Source: JABFSM01 sp964439025
Lineage (GTDB): Bacteria; Gemmatimonadota; Gemmatimonadetes; Gemmatimonadales; GWC2-71-9
DNA length: 64,000 nucleotides
NCBI GenBank assembly: GCA_964439025.1
Contig: CAYTMW010000001.1
Coordinates: 124,001-188,000 of the forward strand
Direction: 5' to 3'
Translations under genes and position numbers: made by a program
Notes under the pieces: model-generated
Databases searched by the model: none
The model's input: the letters and a program-made list of their open reading frames with translations, nothing else
Told to the model about the DNA's origin: nothing
Shown here: in pieces, positions 50,598 to 60,400 of the stretch
Layout of the letters: the number at the start of each line of letters is the position of its first letter
Numbering within the stretch: the stretch's first letter is position 1

Positions 50598-51331
50598 GCG
50601 GCCTCGCTCACTGCACGCAGGTAGATCTCCTCCAGCGACCTCGCCACCGGGCGCACCGCCAGCACTTCCCCGCCCAGCCGAACCACCTCTCGGATGACCT
50701 GCGGCGTGTCCCGCCCCACCTCGTCGAGAGTCAGATGCAGTGTTTGCCCCGCGGCCCGAAGACTAGCATCCTCCGCCGCATCACCCCGTTCAGGTCGGCA
50801 AGCTCTTCGGCCTCGGACAGGTTGTGGGTGCAGAGGAGAATGGTCCTGGCCTCGGCGCGGAGGCCCGCGGATCAGCGTACGCACCGCGCGGATCAGCGCG
50901 AGGCGTTGCTTCATCCCCTTCGACCAGGTGCCGAACGGACGCCTCCGCGCATCCCAGAGCTCGAGTCGCCGGAGCCAGTACTCAACGCGCGACCTGAGCG
51001 TCGCGTCGTCGAGTCCGTACAATCGCCCGAAGAGCTCGAGATTTGCCTGGCCGCTGATCCGGTCGTAGAACCCCGGCGCTTCGGTGAGCAGCCCAACGCG
51101 TGCCCGCAGGACCGCGCCCGTTTCCGCTGACGCAGGCAACGCGACTCCCGCCACCTCGGCGTTCCCGCTCGAGGCCGGGATGAGCCCGAGCAGCATGCGG
51201 ATGGTCGTGGTCTTGCCGGCGCCGTTGGGACCCAAGAGTGCGCAGAGGGCTCCCTCCGGCACCGTGAAGCTCAGTCCCTCGACCGCCGGGCGGCCGTCGA
51301 AACTGCGCGATAGATTCTCGGCGCGAATCAT
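50594..51331 (-). pseudogene. ABC transporter ATPase lacking Walker B through deletion and frameshifts
   Basis: Walker A GPNGAGKTTT and the signature-region WSKGMKQRLALIRA are intact. After RAVRTLI the frame becomes unlike any ATPase for about 45 residues; in another frame the same DNA (about 50865-50760) reads TILLCTHNLSEAEELADLN, the H-loop. Walker B and the D-loop between them are gone. The frame then returns to an ATPase-like tail (GGEVLAVRPVARSLEEIYLR). The frame stays open only because the shifts cancel, so it looks like a gene but should not hydrolyse ATP. Confidence 0.7.
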
Positions 51332-51345
51332 CGGGAGATCAGAGC

Positions 51346-51996
51346 ATGTTCATCGGTCATTTTGCCGTTGGGTTCGGCGCCAAGCGCTGGACGCCCAGGG
51401 TGTCGCTGGGGTGGCTCATTCTGGCTCCGCTCCTCCTCGACGTGCTCTGGCCGTTCTACTCCCTGGCCGGGATCGAGCGCTTCCGGATCCGGACCGGAGG
51501 CGCCCCTTTCCACTCCCTGGTGTTCGAGTCCTATCCCTGGTCGCACAGCCTGCTCATGGCGGTCGTGTACGGCGTCATCGTGGCGGCGCTCTACCGCTGG
51601 CGGAGTGGTGACGCGCGCGGCGCAAACGTCCTCGGTGCGCTGGTGGTGAGTCACTGGGTGCTCGATTGGGTGACGCACGACCCCGACTTGCCGCTCTGGC
51701 CCGGCGGGCCCACCACCGGCCTCGGACTCTGGCGGTCAGTGCCGGGCACGGTAGTGGTAGAATCGCTGTTGTTCCTCGCGGGAGTGTGGCTATATCTCGG
51801 CTCGACACGGCGCAGGGATCTCATCGGCGGCGTCGCCCTCTGGGCGTTTCTCGCTCTCATCGTGCTGCTCTACGCAATCAGTATCGTCGGTCCCCCACCC
51901 CCGGTCGGCGCCGAGCGCCTGGTCTCGCTCACCACGATGACGTTTCTGATCGTTCTTCCAATAGCCTGGTGGATCGACCGGCATCGCAAGACCTGA
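51346..51996 (+). CDS. Membrane-embedded metal-dependent hydrolase-like protein
   Basis: 216 residues, six hydrophobic segments. MFIGHFAVGFGAKR at the start, FESYPWSHSLLMAV and VVSHWVLDWVTHDPDLPL carry conserved His and Asp residues within or beside helices, the pattern of YdjM/DUF457-like membrane-bound hydrolases. The natural substrate is unknown. It starts 14 bases from the divergent ABC remnant. Confidence 0.75.
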   Translation: MFIGHFAVGFGAKRWTPRVSLGWLILAPLLLDVLWPFYSLAGIERFRIRTGGAPFHSLVFESYPWSHSLLMAVVYGVIVAALYRWRSGDARGANVLGALVVSHWVLDWVTHDPDLPLWPGGPTTGLGLWRSVPGTVVVESLLFLAGVWLYLGSTRRRDLIGGVALWAFLALIVLLYAISIVGPPPPVGAERLVSLTTMTFLIVLPIAWWIDRHRKT

Positions 51997-52028
51997 GTCT
52001 CGGCCAATTCGCTTCCCCTCGCTAAGGG

Positions 52029-52285
52029 TTAGTCACCCTGAGGGAGCGGAGCGACCGAAGGGGCTGGTCTTCAGGTGGAGATCGGCCCCTCGGCCACTAC
52101 GTGGCCTCAGGGTGACCGACGCTTCGCCCAGGGTGACAACCCGGGAGCTTCAGCGGGAGCAGGGAGCGGGCTGACGACGGGGGCGCTAGTGAGCGCGGCG
52201 AACTCGAGCGCCCCCGGGGGCCAGCCCGCCCCTTCGCTGCCCCTTCGCTGCCCCTTCGCTGCTCTCAGGGCAGGGCTCAGGGTGA
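52029..52285. repeat. Repeat cluster: short-repeat pairs, family B copy 4, and an 11-bp tandem
   Basis: Between two convergent genes lie GTCACCCTGAGGGAGCGGAG (52032), CCTCAGGGTGACCGACGCTT (52107), a family B copy at 52151-52230, and three exact units of CCCCTTCGCTG at 52229-52261 followed by GGGCTCAGGGTGACG. No gene is visible here. Confidence 0.8.
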
Positions 52286-52292
52286 CGATCCG

Positions 52293-53483
52293 CTACAGCT
52301 GCGTCGCCACGGTGTAGACCCCGAGCGCCGCCATGAGGATCGCCACCGCGGCGCCCGCGGCAAAGAGCACGGGCGGATGGCGATAGCCGTTCATCAGATC
52401 GGCCCGTCGTGACGCGAGCAGCATCGCGGTGAGGCCGATGGGGAGGACGAAGGCGTTCAAGGCACCGACCGCGATCAGGATCGTGACCGGCCGGCCGATC
52501 AGAAGGAATATGACGGTCGAGACGACGATGAACGCGATGATCATCGCGGAGGTCGAGCGGAGATTCTCCTTCTGGGCGGGCGGGAGAAGGGTTCGAACGA
52601 ACGAGACGGAGGTGTAAGCGGAGCCCACGACCGAAGTGATCGCGGCCGCCCACATGACGGCGCCGAAGAGACGGTAGCCGAGCGCCCCCGCCGCGTGCCG
52701 GAAGACCGAGGCCGGCGGGTTCACGGGGTCGAGCCGGAGACCCTGGCTCACGATGCCGAGGGCGGCAAGGAAAAGCACCACCCGCATGAGACTCGCAACG
52801 CCGACGCCGAGCACAGCGGAGCGCGTTGCCGGGCCGATCGAGCCGACTCCAGTCACGCCGGCATCGAGCAGCCGGTGCGCTCCCGCGAAGGTGATGTAGC
52901 CGCCGACGGTGCCGCCAACGATCGTCACGATCGAGAGTGCGTCCAACCGCTCCGGCACCACCGTTCGGAAGAGCGCCTCCCCGAGCGGAGGGGACGCCGC
53001 CGCCGCGACGTAGACCGCCAGGAGGACCATGACCGCGCCCATGAGCTGGGCGAATCGGTCCATGGCGCGCCCGGCTTCCTTCGAGAGAAAGAGCCCGATG
53101 GCGATCGCGGCGCTCAGCGCGGCGCCGAGCCCCGAATCGAGCCCGAGGAGGGCGTTCAGGCCGAGTCCGGCCCCGGCGACGTTGCCGATATTGAACGCGA
53201 GACCGCCGGTGGCGACGAGGACGATGAGCGTTTTGCCGAGCCCGGGAAGCACCCGGTCGGCCAGAGTCTGCGCCGGGAGCCCCGAGGCGACAACCATCCG
53301 CCAGACGGTAAGCTGGGCGCCGATGTCGAAAAGGACGGAGACGAGAATCGCGAACCCGAAGCTCGCACCCAGGGTGGCGGTGAAGACCACCGTCTGGGTG
53401 AGGAACCCGGGTCCGATGGCCGAGGTGGCCATGAGGAACGCCGCCCCGATGAGCACACGACGGCGTCCCGGCGTCTTGTCCAT
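52293..53483 (-). CDS. Nramp-family metal transporter, divergent metal site
   Basis: 396 residues with about eleven helices. The Nramp fold is clear from TM1 (LMATSAIGPGFLTQTVVFTA) through FNIGNVAGAGLGLNALLGL. Canonical Nramps hold Mn2+/Fe2+ with DPGN in TM1 and M-P-H in TM6; here these are GPGF and YITFAGAH. This loss resembles Nramp-related proteins with other substrates such as Mg2+, so I do not call it MntH. Confidence 0.85.
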   Translation of the reverse strand: MDKTPGRRRVLIGAAFLMATSAIGPGFLTQTVVFTATLGASFGFAILVSVLFDIGAQLTVWRMVVASGLPAQTLADRVLPGLGKTLIVLVATGGLAFNIGNVAGAGLGLNALLGLDSGLGAALSAAIAIGLFLSKEAGRAMDRFAQLMGAVMVLLAVYVAAAASPPLGEALFRTVVPERLDALSIVTIVGGTVGGYITFAGAHRLLDAGVTGVGSIGPATRSAVLGVGVASLMRVVLFLAALGIVSQGLRLDPVNPPASVFRHAAGALGYRLFGAVMWAAAITSVVGSAYTSVSFVRTLLPPAQKENLRSTSAMIIAFIVVSTVIFLLIGRPVTILIAVGALNAFVLPIGLTAMLLASRRADLMNGYRHPPVLFAAGAAVAILMAALGVYTVATQL

Positions 53484-53542
53484 GAGCGGGAAACCTTAAC
53501 TCTTGGCGAGAGCGGGCGCCATCCACGTAAACTTCCCGCTCC

Positions 53543-54490
53543 ATGACTCAGACATCGTGGCGCCCGAGGAAAGTCCTCGTCTCCGATCCCCTGCACGAGG
53601 GGCTGGGACACCGTCTTGCCGAGAGCAGGCCCGACCTCGAGATCCGCGAGCGAGGCGTTCCCGACGTGAGCGACGCCGACGTCGAATGGGCCGACGTCTT
53701 CGTGGGCTTCCGACCCCCGAAGACGGGGCCGTGGCGGACGCTCCGGTGGATCCACTGCATCGGCGCCGGCGTCGATGCGTGGGCGTTCCGCACCGGGCTC
53801 TCACCCGACACGCTGCTCACCCGCACCTCGGAGGATTTCGGGCCACAGATCGGGGAGTACTGCGTCGCGCGCGCGCTCGCCGTCACCCAGCGGCTCCGGC
53901 ACCTCGAGGCGGAGCAGAAAGCCCGGAGCTGGAAGCCCCGGCATCCCGAGCCGATTCGCGGCACGACGGCGCTCCTCGTCGGGACCGGAACGGTGGGCGC
54001 CGGGATCGCGCGCGCATTTGAGGGTGTGGGCGTGGTCGTGGACGGGCTCTCCCGAAGCGGGTCCGCGCGGGAGCCATTCAGGGCGGTGCACGCGCTCGGG
54101 GAGTTTGCCAGCGCAATGGCGGGGGTACGCTGGCTGGTCCTCGCCTGCCCGCTCACCGAGGAGACTTTTCACCTGCTCGACCGCAATCGGATGGCGGTGT
54201 GCCGCGGCGCCTATCTGATCAACGTGGGACGCGGGGCACTGGTGGAGGAGGACGCCCTCCCGGAAGCGCTCGACGAGCAGTGGCTCTCAGGCGCGGCGCT
54301 GGACGTGTTCGAGCGGGAGCCGCTGCCGCCGGATTCGCCGCTCTGGGATCGCGAGAATGTCACCATCTCGCCGCACATCTCGGGGCTCACGACGGTGCCC
54401 GGCGCGGCGGCGGGGTTTCTCGAGGCGCTTGCGGATATCGAGGCGGGAAGGAGGCCTGGGCTGGCTGTGGATATGACGCAGGGTTACTAA
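53543..54490 (+). CDS. D-2-hydroxyacid dehydrogenase family protein
   Basis: 315 residues. NAD(P)-binding LLVGTGTVGAGIA, the catalytic Arg in LINVGRGALVEE, Glu in LDVFEREPLPPDSPL and His in VTISPHISGLT are all present. These enzymes reduce 2-keto acids reversibly in the cytoplasm. The N-terminal half has GPQIGEYCVARALA at the domain hinge. Transcribed away from the Nramp gene. Confidence 0.92.
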   Translation: MTQTSWRPRKVLVSDPLHEGLGHRLAESRPDLEIRERGVPDVSDADVEWADVFVGFRPPKTGPWRTLRWIHCIGAGVDAWAFRTGLSPDTLLTRTSEDFGPQIGEYCVARALAVTQRLRHLEAEQKARSWKPRHPEPIRGTTALLVGTGTVGAGIARAFEGVGVVVDGLSRSGSAREPFRAVHALGEFASAMAGVRWLVLACPLTEETFHLLDRNRMAVCRGAYLINVGRGALVEEDALPEALDEQWLSGAALDVFEREPLPPDSPLWDRENVTISPHISGLTTVPGAAAGFLEALADIEAGRRPGLAVDMTQGY

Positions 54491-54586
54491 GGCTAGGAGG
54501 CAAGGACTTTCGTACATTGTTCCAGCGGCCCCGGGGGGATGATAGTTTACCAATAGCCCCCTCATCCCCCAGTGCGAAAGCATACC

Positions 54587-55417
54587 ATGCCGAACATCGC
54601 CCCGTTCCACCCTCACCTGGTCCATTTCGTCATTGCCCTCGGTTTTGTGGGCATCATCCTCCGGATCAGCTCGCTCGCCGGACGGGGCGCCTGGCTCAAC
54701 CCTGCGGCGGCGGCGCTGATCATCCTGGGCGCCGGGACGTCGATCGTCGCCGCCAAATCGGGGTTGGATGCGCATGGGCCGGTGGAACGGGTGCCGGGGG
54801 CCCGGGAGGCGGTCCAGGAGCATGAGCACTGGGGCAACCGGAGCCGGAATCTGCTGATCGTGGTCGCGGGTCTCGAGATGCTGGTGCTCATCTGGTCTTC
54901 GCACCGGGCAGGCCGGATCCTCAAGCTCGTCTCGGCGGGCACCGGGCTGGTGGCGATGTTTTTTCTGTATGAGGCGGCAGAGCACGGAGGTGAGCTGGTG
55001 TACAGGTATGCCGGAGGAGTAGGAATCCGCTCCGGCGATCCCGAGGACGTCTCCAACCTTCTGGTGGCCGCCCTCTACCACAAAGCCCGGTTGGACCGCG
55101 ATTCGGGGCGGGCAGAGGATGCCGCTCGCCTGACCGACGAGCTCGCTCGTCTCCGCCCCGACGATCCGGCGGTGAAATTCCTGGTGATCGAATCGAAGCT
55201 CAGGGACAGGAAGGACCCGGCGGGGGCGCTTGCCGATCTGGGGAGGATGCAGGTGGCGCCGGACGACGCCCGGCTAGCGCCCCGCCATGGCCTGCTTATG
55301 GCACAGGCACACGTCACCGCCGGCCACCCCGACAGCGCGAAGGTGGTGCTCACCACGCTCGCAGCACGGTTCCCCAACAACCGGGCGGTCACGGACGCGC
55401 TGGCGAAGCTCCCCTAA
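54587..55417 (+). CDS. DUF2231 membrane protein with C-terminal TPR-like region
   Basis: 276 residues from ATG 54587. FHPHLVHFVIALGFVGIILR is the DUF2231 hallmark (His-Pro-x-x-V-H), followed by four membrane helices to about 135. The rest is a soluble helical-repeat region (LYHKARLDRDSGRAEDAARL, GLLMAQAHVTAGHPDSAKVV) likely facing the periplasm. DUF2231 proteins often accompany cytochromes or copper proteins; the function is unknown. An octamer unit (AGGAGGCAAGGAC) lies at 54494. Confidence 0.8.
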   Translation: MPNIAPFHPHLVHFVIALGFVGIILRISSLAGRGAWLNPAAAALIILGAGTSIVAAKSGLDAHGPVERVPGAREAVQEHEHWGNRSRNLLIVVAGLEMLVLIWSSHRAGRILKLVSAGTGLVAMFFLYEAAEHGGELVYRYAGGVGIRSGDPEDVSNLLVAALYHKARLDRDSGRAEDAARLTDELARLRPDDPAVKFLVIESKLRDRKDPAGALADLGRMQVAPDDARLAPRHGLLMAQAHVTAGHPDSAKVVLTTLAARFPNNRAVTDALAKLP

Positions 55418-55851
55418 GCGCGCAGGTGATCGGGGCGCCAGTGCTGCACGGCGCGCTTGATCTCGTGCTGCGTCGTGAGCTCGCCGCTGATGATCCGGTC
55501 GACCATGTGGCGCACCTCCTGATCGGAGGCGAACCGGAGCGCGATCAGCTGTCCCAGCGAGAGCGACTCGATATCCTCGCGCCGCCCCGGCAGGAGACGG
55601 TTCAGCCGGAGATGTTCCTCCAGCCGGACCACCCGGTCCTGCACCCGGCGCGCCATCCACCGGGTCAGAAAAAATCCCCCGGCGATCGCCAGCGCCACCA
55701 GCGCGGCCCACACCGTCCCGACCGACGGGGCGCGCGCGAGCAGGACCAGGGCGACGATCGCATTGACCGCGAGGATCGGGAACACGACGAAGTGATAGGG
55801 CGGGAGATAACGCGCGTGGTTGGCGTAGTTCTGAACGTCGTCGTCGGACAT
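55414..55851 (-). CDS. DUF6526-like membrane protein
   Basis: 145 residues. NYANHARYLPPYHFVVFPIL is the family start, followed by a second helix (VWAALVALAIAGGFFLTRWM) and a cytoplasmic helical region (QDRVVRLEEHLRLNRLLPG, LRFASDQEVRHMVDRIISGE). The function is not known. Its stop overlaps the stop of the DUF2231 gene by 4 bases. Confidence 0.75.
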   Translation of the reverse strand: MSDDDVQNYANHARYLPPYHFVVFPILAVNAIVALVLLARAPSVGTVWAALVALAIAGGFFLTRWMARRVQDRVVRLEEHLRLNRLLPGRREDIESLSLGQLIALRFASDQEVRHMVDRIISGELTTQHEIKRAVQHWRPDHLRA

Positions 55852-55861
55852 GGAGTTCTCT

Positions 55862-55935
55862 CTGGTGAGAGGTGAGGGGTAAGAGGTGAGAGGTGCGTTA
55901 GCTGTTCGCTGCTAGCGGCTAGCTGTTAGCAACTT
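55862..55935. repeat. GAGAGGT and GCTGTTA-type heptamer arrays
   Basis: GTGAGAGGTGAGGGGTAAGA, then GGTGAGAGGTG is followed by GTTAGCTGTTCGCTGCTAGC, then GGCTAGCTGTTAGC: two adjacent 7-bp arrays. The stop of the permease gene at 55919-55921 is inside the second. Confidence 0.75.
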
Positions 55936-57307
55936 GCTCCCCATAGCTCCGCCTGCACCACCAATACACCGGCAGCCCCGCGAGCAGTAGCCCTCCGCCG
56001 ATGACGGCGTCGCGCGGCGTCTGGATGATGCTGCTCAGAATGAGATACCCCGAAAACAGGATGAACACCACCGGGGTGACGGGATACCCCCACGCCCGGT
56101 AGGGGCGCGGAAGGCCTGGCTCCCGCCGGCGCAGGATTATCACCGCCCCGCACGACAGCGCATAAAACAGAAAGCCGACGAAGACCACGTAGGTGAGAAG
56201 CTGGTTGTAGGTGCCGCTCAGCGCCAGCACCGCTGACCAGATCCCCTGGACGACCAGCACCCGGTTCGGCGTCTGGTACACCGGGTGGAGCCGCGCCGCC
56301 CACGCGAAAAACCGCCCTTCCCGGGCCATCGCGTAGGGGATCCGCGCTGCGGTGAACATGATGCCGTTGTTGCATCCGATGGTCGAAACCAGGATCGCGA
56401 GGGTGATGAAAGCCCCGCCGGCGGGACCGAGCACCACCTTCATCGCGTCCGCGGCGACCAGAGTGGACGCCGCGGTGCCGGCCCGCCCGAGAACATACAC
56501 CACCGCCACGCTCACCCCCACGTAGAGCAGGGCCACCAGGAGCGTCGAGAACACGATGGCGCGTGGCATATTCCGCCCCGGGTTCCGCAGCTCGCTCCCG
56601 ACATAGGTGATCTCGATCCACCCGTCATAGGCCCCGAGGACCAGGATCATCGCCAGGCCGAATGGGGCGACCAGGCCGATGAGTGATTCCGCCGGCGAGA
56701 CCGGCTGCACGTTCGCCGCACTCCCTCCAGGAAGGAGGAGGCAGAGCCCGATCAGCGCGAGCACCGCGCCGATCTTGATGAGGGTGAGGATGTTCTGCGT
56801 CAGGGCGCCGACGCGCAGCCCGAAGTAGTTGAGCAGGGTGAGCACGCCGAGGGAGGCGACCGCCACCACTTTCACCCCGAGCGGCGACAGCGGGATGAAG
56901 AAGCCGAAGTAGGTGGCGAATCCCACGGCGACGAATGCGAGCGAGGCGGGATTGATGACCACCGCCGCGCCCCACCCGTAGAGAAATCCCCAGACCGGCC
57001 CGAAGGCGCGCTGCAGGTAGATGTACTGCCCACCTGCCCTCGGCATCGCCGCGCCAAGCTCGGCGAGACAGAGCGCGCCACAGAGCGAGACCAGTCCCCC
57101 GGCGATCCAGACGAACACCGTCGGGAACGACCCGGTGAACAGCGCGGCGATGGCGCTCGGCACGATGAAGATCGACGCGCCGACCATCGTGCCGACGTTG
57201 ATCATGGTCGCGTCGAGGAGGCCGAGCTGGGGGCGGAGACCGTCGGTATTGGGGATTGGGGATTGGGGATTGCGGGTTGGGGGCTGGGGTTTCGCTGATG
57301 GAGGCAT
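55919..57307 (-). CDS. Amino acid permease (APC superfamily)
   Basis: 462 residues from ATG 57307. TM1 carries MINVGTMVGASIFIVPSAIA, the substrate/ion-binding Gly-rich break of APC carriers. About twelve helices follow; the Glu-containing stretch IEITYVGSELRNPGRNMPRA is typical. Residues about 5-20 (PPTRNPQSPIPNT) are encoded by GGGGATT heptamer repeat rather than by family sequence. Amino acid transported unknown. Confidence 0.9.
   Translation of the reverse strand: MPPSAKPQPPTRNPQSPIPNTDGLRPQLGLLDATMINVGTMVGASIFIVPSAIAALFTGSFPTVFVWIAGGLVSLCGALCLAELGAAMPRAGGQYIYLQRAFGPVWGFLYGWGAAVVINPASLAFVAVGFATYFGFFIPLSPLGVKVVAVASLGVLTLLNYFGLRVGALTQNILTLIKIGAVLALIGLCLLLPGGSAANVQPVSPAESLIGLVAPFGLAMILVLGAYDGWIEITYVGSELRNPGRNMPRAIVFSTLLVALLYVGVSVAVVYVLGRAGTAASTLVAADAMKVVLGPAGGAFITLAILVSTIGCNNGIMFTAARIPYAMAREGRFFAWAARLHPVYQTPNRVLVVQGIWSAVLALSGTYNQLLTYVVFVGFLFYALSCGAVIILRRREPGLPRPYRAWGYPVTPVVFILFSGYLILSSIIQTPRDAVIGGGLLLAGLPVYWWCRRSYGEQVANS
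57246..57292 (-). repeat. GGGGATT heptamer array within a coding N-terminus
   Basis: GGGGATTGGGGATTGGGGAT, then TGCGGGTTGGGGGCTGGGG on the top strand; its bottom strand encodes repeating NPQSPIP in the permease N-terminus. The unit equals one of the heptamers known from cyanobacterial short tandem repeats. Confidence 0.85.
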
Positions 57308-57429
57308 GGGGTGCCCCAAGGTACCACCCGGCCAGGAGCCGGGGGAGGGTGGCTCCGACCGTGGCCGCGGAGTATCCTACCATCACCACGCCGTACCCCA
57401 GCGCCTCCCCCACAGGAAACACGGACCCG

Positions 57430-60400
57430 ATGCGACGCTTCTCCGCCCTGCTCTCGGTTACGCTCGCGCTGCCCGCCCAGCTCGCCGCACAGCCCGCCCC
57501 CGCCGCCCCCGCCGCCCCGGCCGCTCGCCAGGGAGGCGATTCCGCCGGCGGCGGTGGTCTTCGCGCCGGACAGTTTTCCGGCCTCCGATTCCGGGGCATC
57601 GGTCCCGCGATGGCGTCGGGGCGAATCGGTGAGGTCGCGATTCACCCGAGCGATAAGAGCGTCTGGTACGTCGGCGTCCACTCGGGTGGCGTCTGGAAGA
57701 CGGTGAATGGCGGCACGACGTGGTCGCCCATCTTCGACGCCCAGGCTTCCTATTCGATCGGCACCGTCGCCATCGATCCCTCGAACCCGCTCACGGTGTG
57801 GGTGGGCTCCGGCGAGAACAACAGCCAGCGCAGCGTCGGCTGGGGCGACGGCGTCTACAAGTCCACCGATGGCGGCCGCTCCTGGAACAATCTGGGGCTC
57901 AAGGAGTCGTTCCACATCGGCCGCATCGTGATCGATCCGCGGAAGTCCGACGTGGTGTACGCGACGGCGATGGGCTCGATGTGGTCGCCCGGCGGCGATC
58001 GCGGGGTGTACAAGACCACCGACGGCGGGAAGACGTGGACCCAGGCGCTGAAACCCGACAACGAATGGACCGGCGCCTACGAGCTGGCGATGGATCCGCG
58101 GAATTCCGACGTGCTCTTCGCTACCACCTACCAGCGGGGCCGCCGCCAGTGGGGCTTCATCGACGGCGGGCCCGGCTCGGCGGTGTACAAGAGCGCCGAT
58201 GCCGGCGCCACCTGGAACAAGCTGAGCCGGGGGCTCCCCTCGGAGGAGCTGGGCAAGATCGGGCTCGCGGTGTCGCCGGCCGATCCGGGGGTGGTGTACA
58301 TCCAGGTCGAAGCGGCCAACCGAGCCGGCGGCTTCTTCCGTTCCCGCGATGGCGGCCAGCACTGGGAGCGGATGAGCACCAGAACGGCCGGTCCCCCCTT
58401 CTACTATCACAAGATCGTCGCCGATCCGAAGCACGTGGACCGGGTCTACTCGGTGGACGTGCAAATGTCGGTGACCGAAGACGGCGGGCGCACCTTCCGC
58501 TCGATCCAGGGCCGCTCGATGCACGTGGACAATCACGCGGTGTGGATCGATCCCGACGACACCGAGCACCTGCTGGTGGGGAACGACGGCGGACTCTACG
58601 AAACCCGCGACCGCGGCGGGAACTGGCACTTCTTCGGCAACCTGCCCGTCACCCAGTTCTACAAGGTGAGCATCGACAACGCGCTCCCGTTCTACAATCT
58701 CTGCGGCGGCACCCAGGACAACAACACGCTCTGCGGCCCGTCGCAGACCACCAACGGGCACGGGGCGTCGAACGCCGACTGGTTCATCACGGTGGGCGGT
58801 GACGGATTCCAGCCGAGAATCGATCCCACCAATCCCGACATCATCTACGGCGAGTCGCAGCACGGCGAGCTCGCGCGATACGACCGGAAGACCGGTGAGC
58901 GGGTCGGGATCCAGCCGCAGGTGGAGCCCGGTGAGGCCGCGAGCCGCTGGCACTGGGACGCGCCGCTCATCATCAGCCCGTTCGCGAATACACGGCTCTA
59001 TTTCGCCTCGCAGCGGGTGTATCGGAGCGACGACCGGGGCGACACCTGGCGCCCGATCAGCGGGGACCTGAGCCGGCAGCTCGACCGCAACAAGCTCCAG
59101 CTCATGGGCAAGGTGTGGGGCGTGGACGCGGTGGCGAAGAACACTTCCACTTCGCTCTGGGGCGCCGTGGTGTCGCTGTCCGAATCACCGAAGAAAGAGG
59201 GAATGCTCTGGGCCGGCACCGATGACGGGCTGGTCCAGGTGACCGAGGACGCCGGCGGAAGCTGGCGCAAGACCGACACGATTCCCGGTGTGCCCTCGCT
59301 TACGTTCGTGGCCGACCTGGAAGCGTCCAACCATGACGCCAACACCGGGTACGCGGTCTTCAACAATCACAAGCAGGGCGACTACAAGCCCTACGTCTAC
59401 AAGAGCACCGACGGCGGCCGAAGCTGGAGCTCGATTGTCGGCGATCTCCCGGCCAGAAGCCCGGCGTGGACCATCGTCCTGGACCACGTGAATCCGAATC
59501 TGCTCTTCGTCGGCACCGAGATGGGCGCGTACTTCACGCTGGACGGTGGAAAGAAGTGGTTCAAGTTCGGCGGACTTCCCACGATCCAGGTCCGCGACAT
59601 CGCGATACAGCAGCGGGAGAACGACCTCATCCTCGCGACCTTCGGGCGCGGGTTCTACATCCTGCACGACTATTCGCCGCTCCGGAATGCGGCCACCACC
59701 ATCGCGGAGCGCGCGGTACTGCTCCCGGTCAAGGATGCGAAGATCTACATCCCGGCGCAGCCGCTGGGCGGCGGGCCCCGCGGCTCCCAGGGCGACGACC
59801 TCTACACCGTGGCCAACCAGCCGATGGGCGCGACGTTCACCTACTACCTCAGGGATGCGCTTCGGACGCTGCGGCAGCGGCGGCAGCAGACGGAGCGCTC
59901 GGCGGCGCAGAAGAACCAGGACGTGCCGTACCCCTCGTGGGACAGCCTGCGCGCCGAGGAGCGCGAGGAGGCGCCGGCCGTGGTGCTGACGGTGACCGAT
60001 GACCAGGGCAACGTGATCCGCCGGCTCACCGGTCCGACGACGGCGGGCTTCCAGCGGATGACGTGGGATCTGCGCCATCATGCCTCGACGCCGGTCGGGG
60101 CGGGGGGCGGCGGGTTCGGTGGCGGCAGGAGTGGAGGCGGGGGTGGGGGTGGCGGGGACACCGATGACGATGGTCCCCAAGCCGGCGGCGGCGGCCCCTC
60201 GGGTCCGATGGTGGTACCCGGCACCTACAAGGTGAGCATGGCGCTCCGCGTGGACGGCAAGCTCGCTCCCGTCGGCGAGTCGCAGACGTTCCGCGCGGTC
60301 CCGGTCGGGCAGGGGAGCCTCCCTCCGGCGGATCGCACGGCGATCGCCGCCTTCCACCAGCAGACCGCCCGGCTGCAGCGCGCCCTGCTCGGCACGTCGC

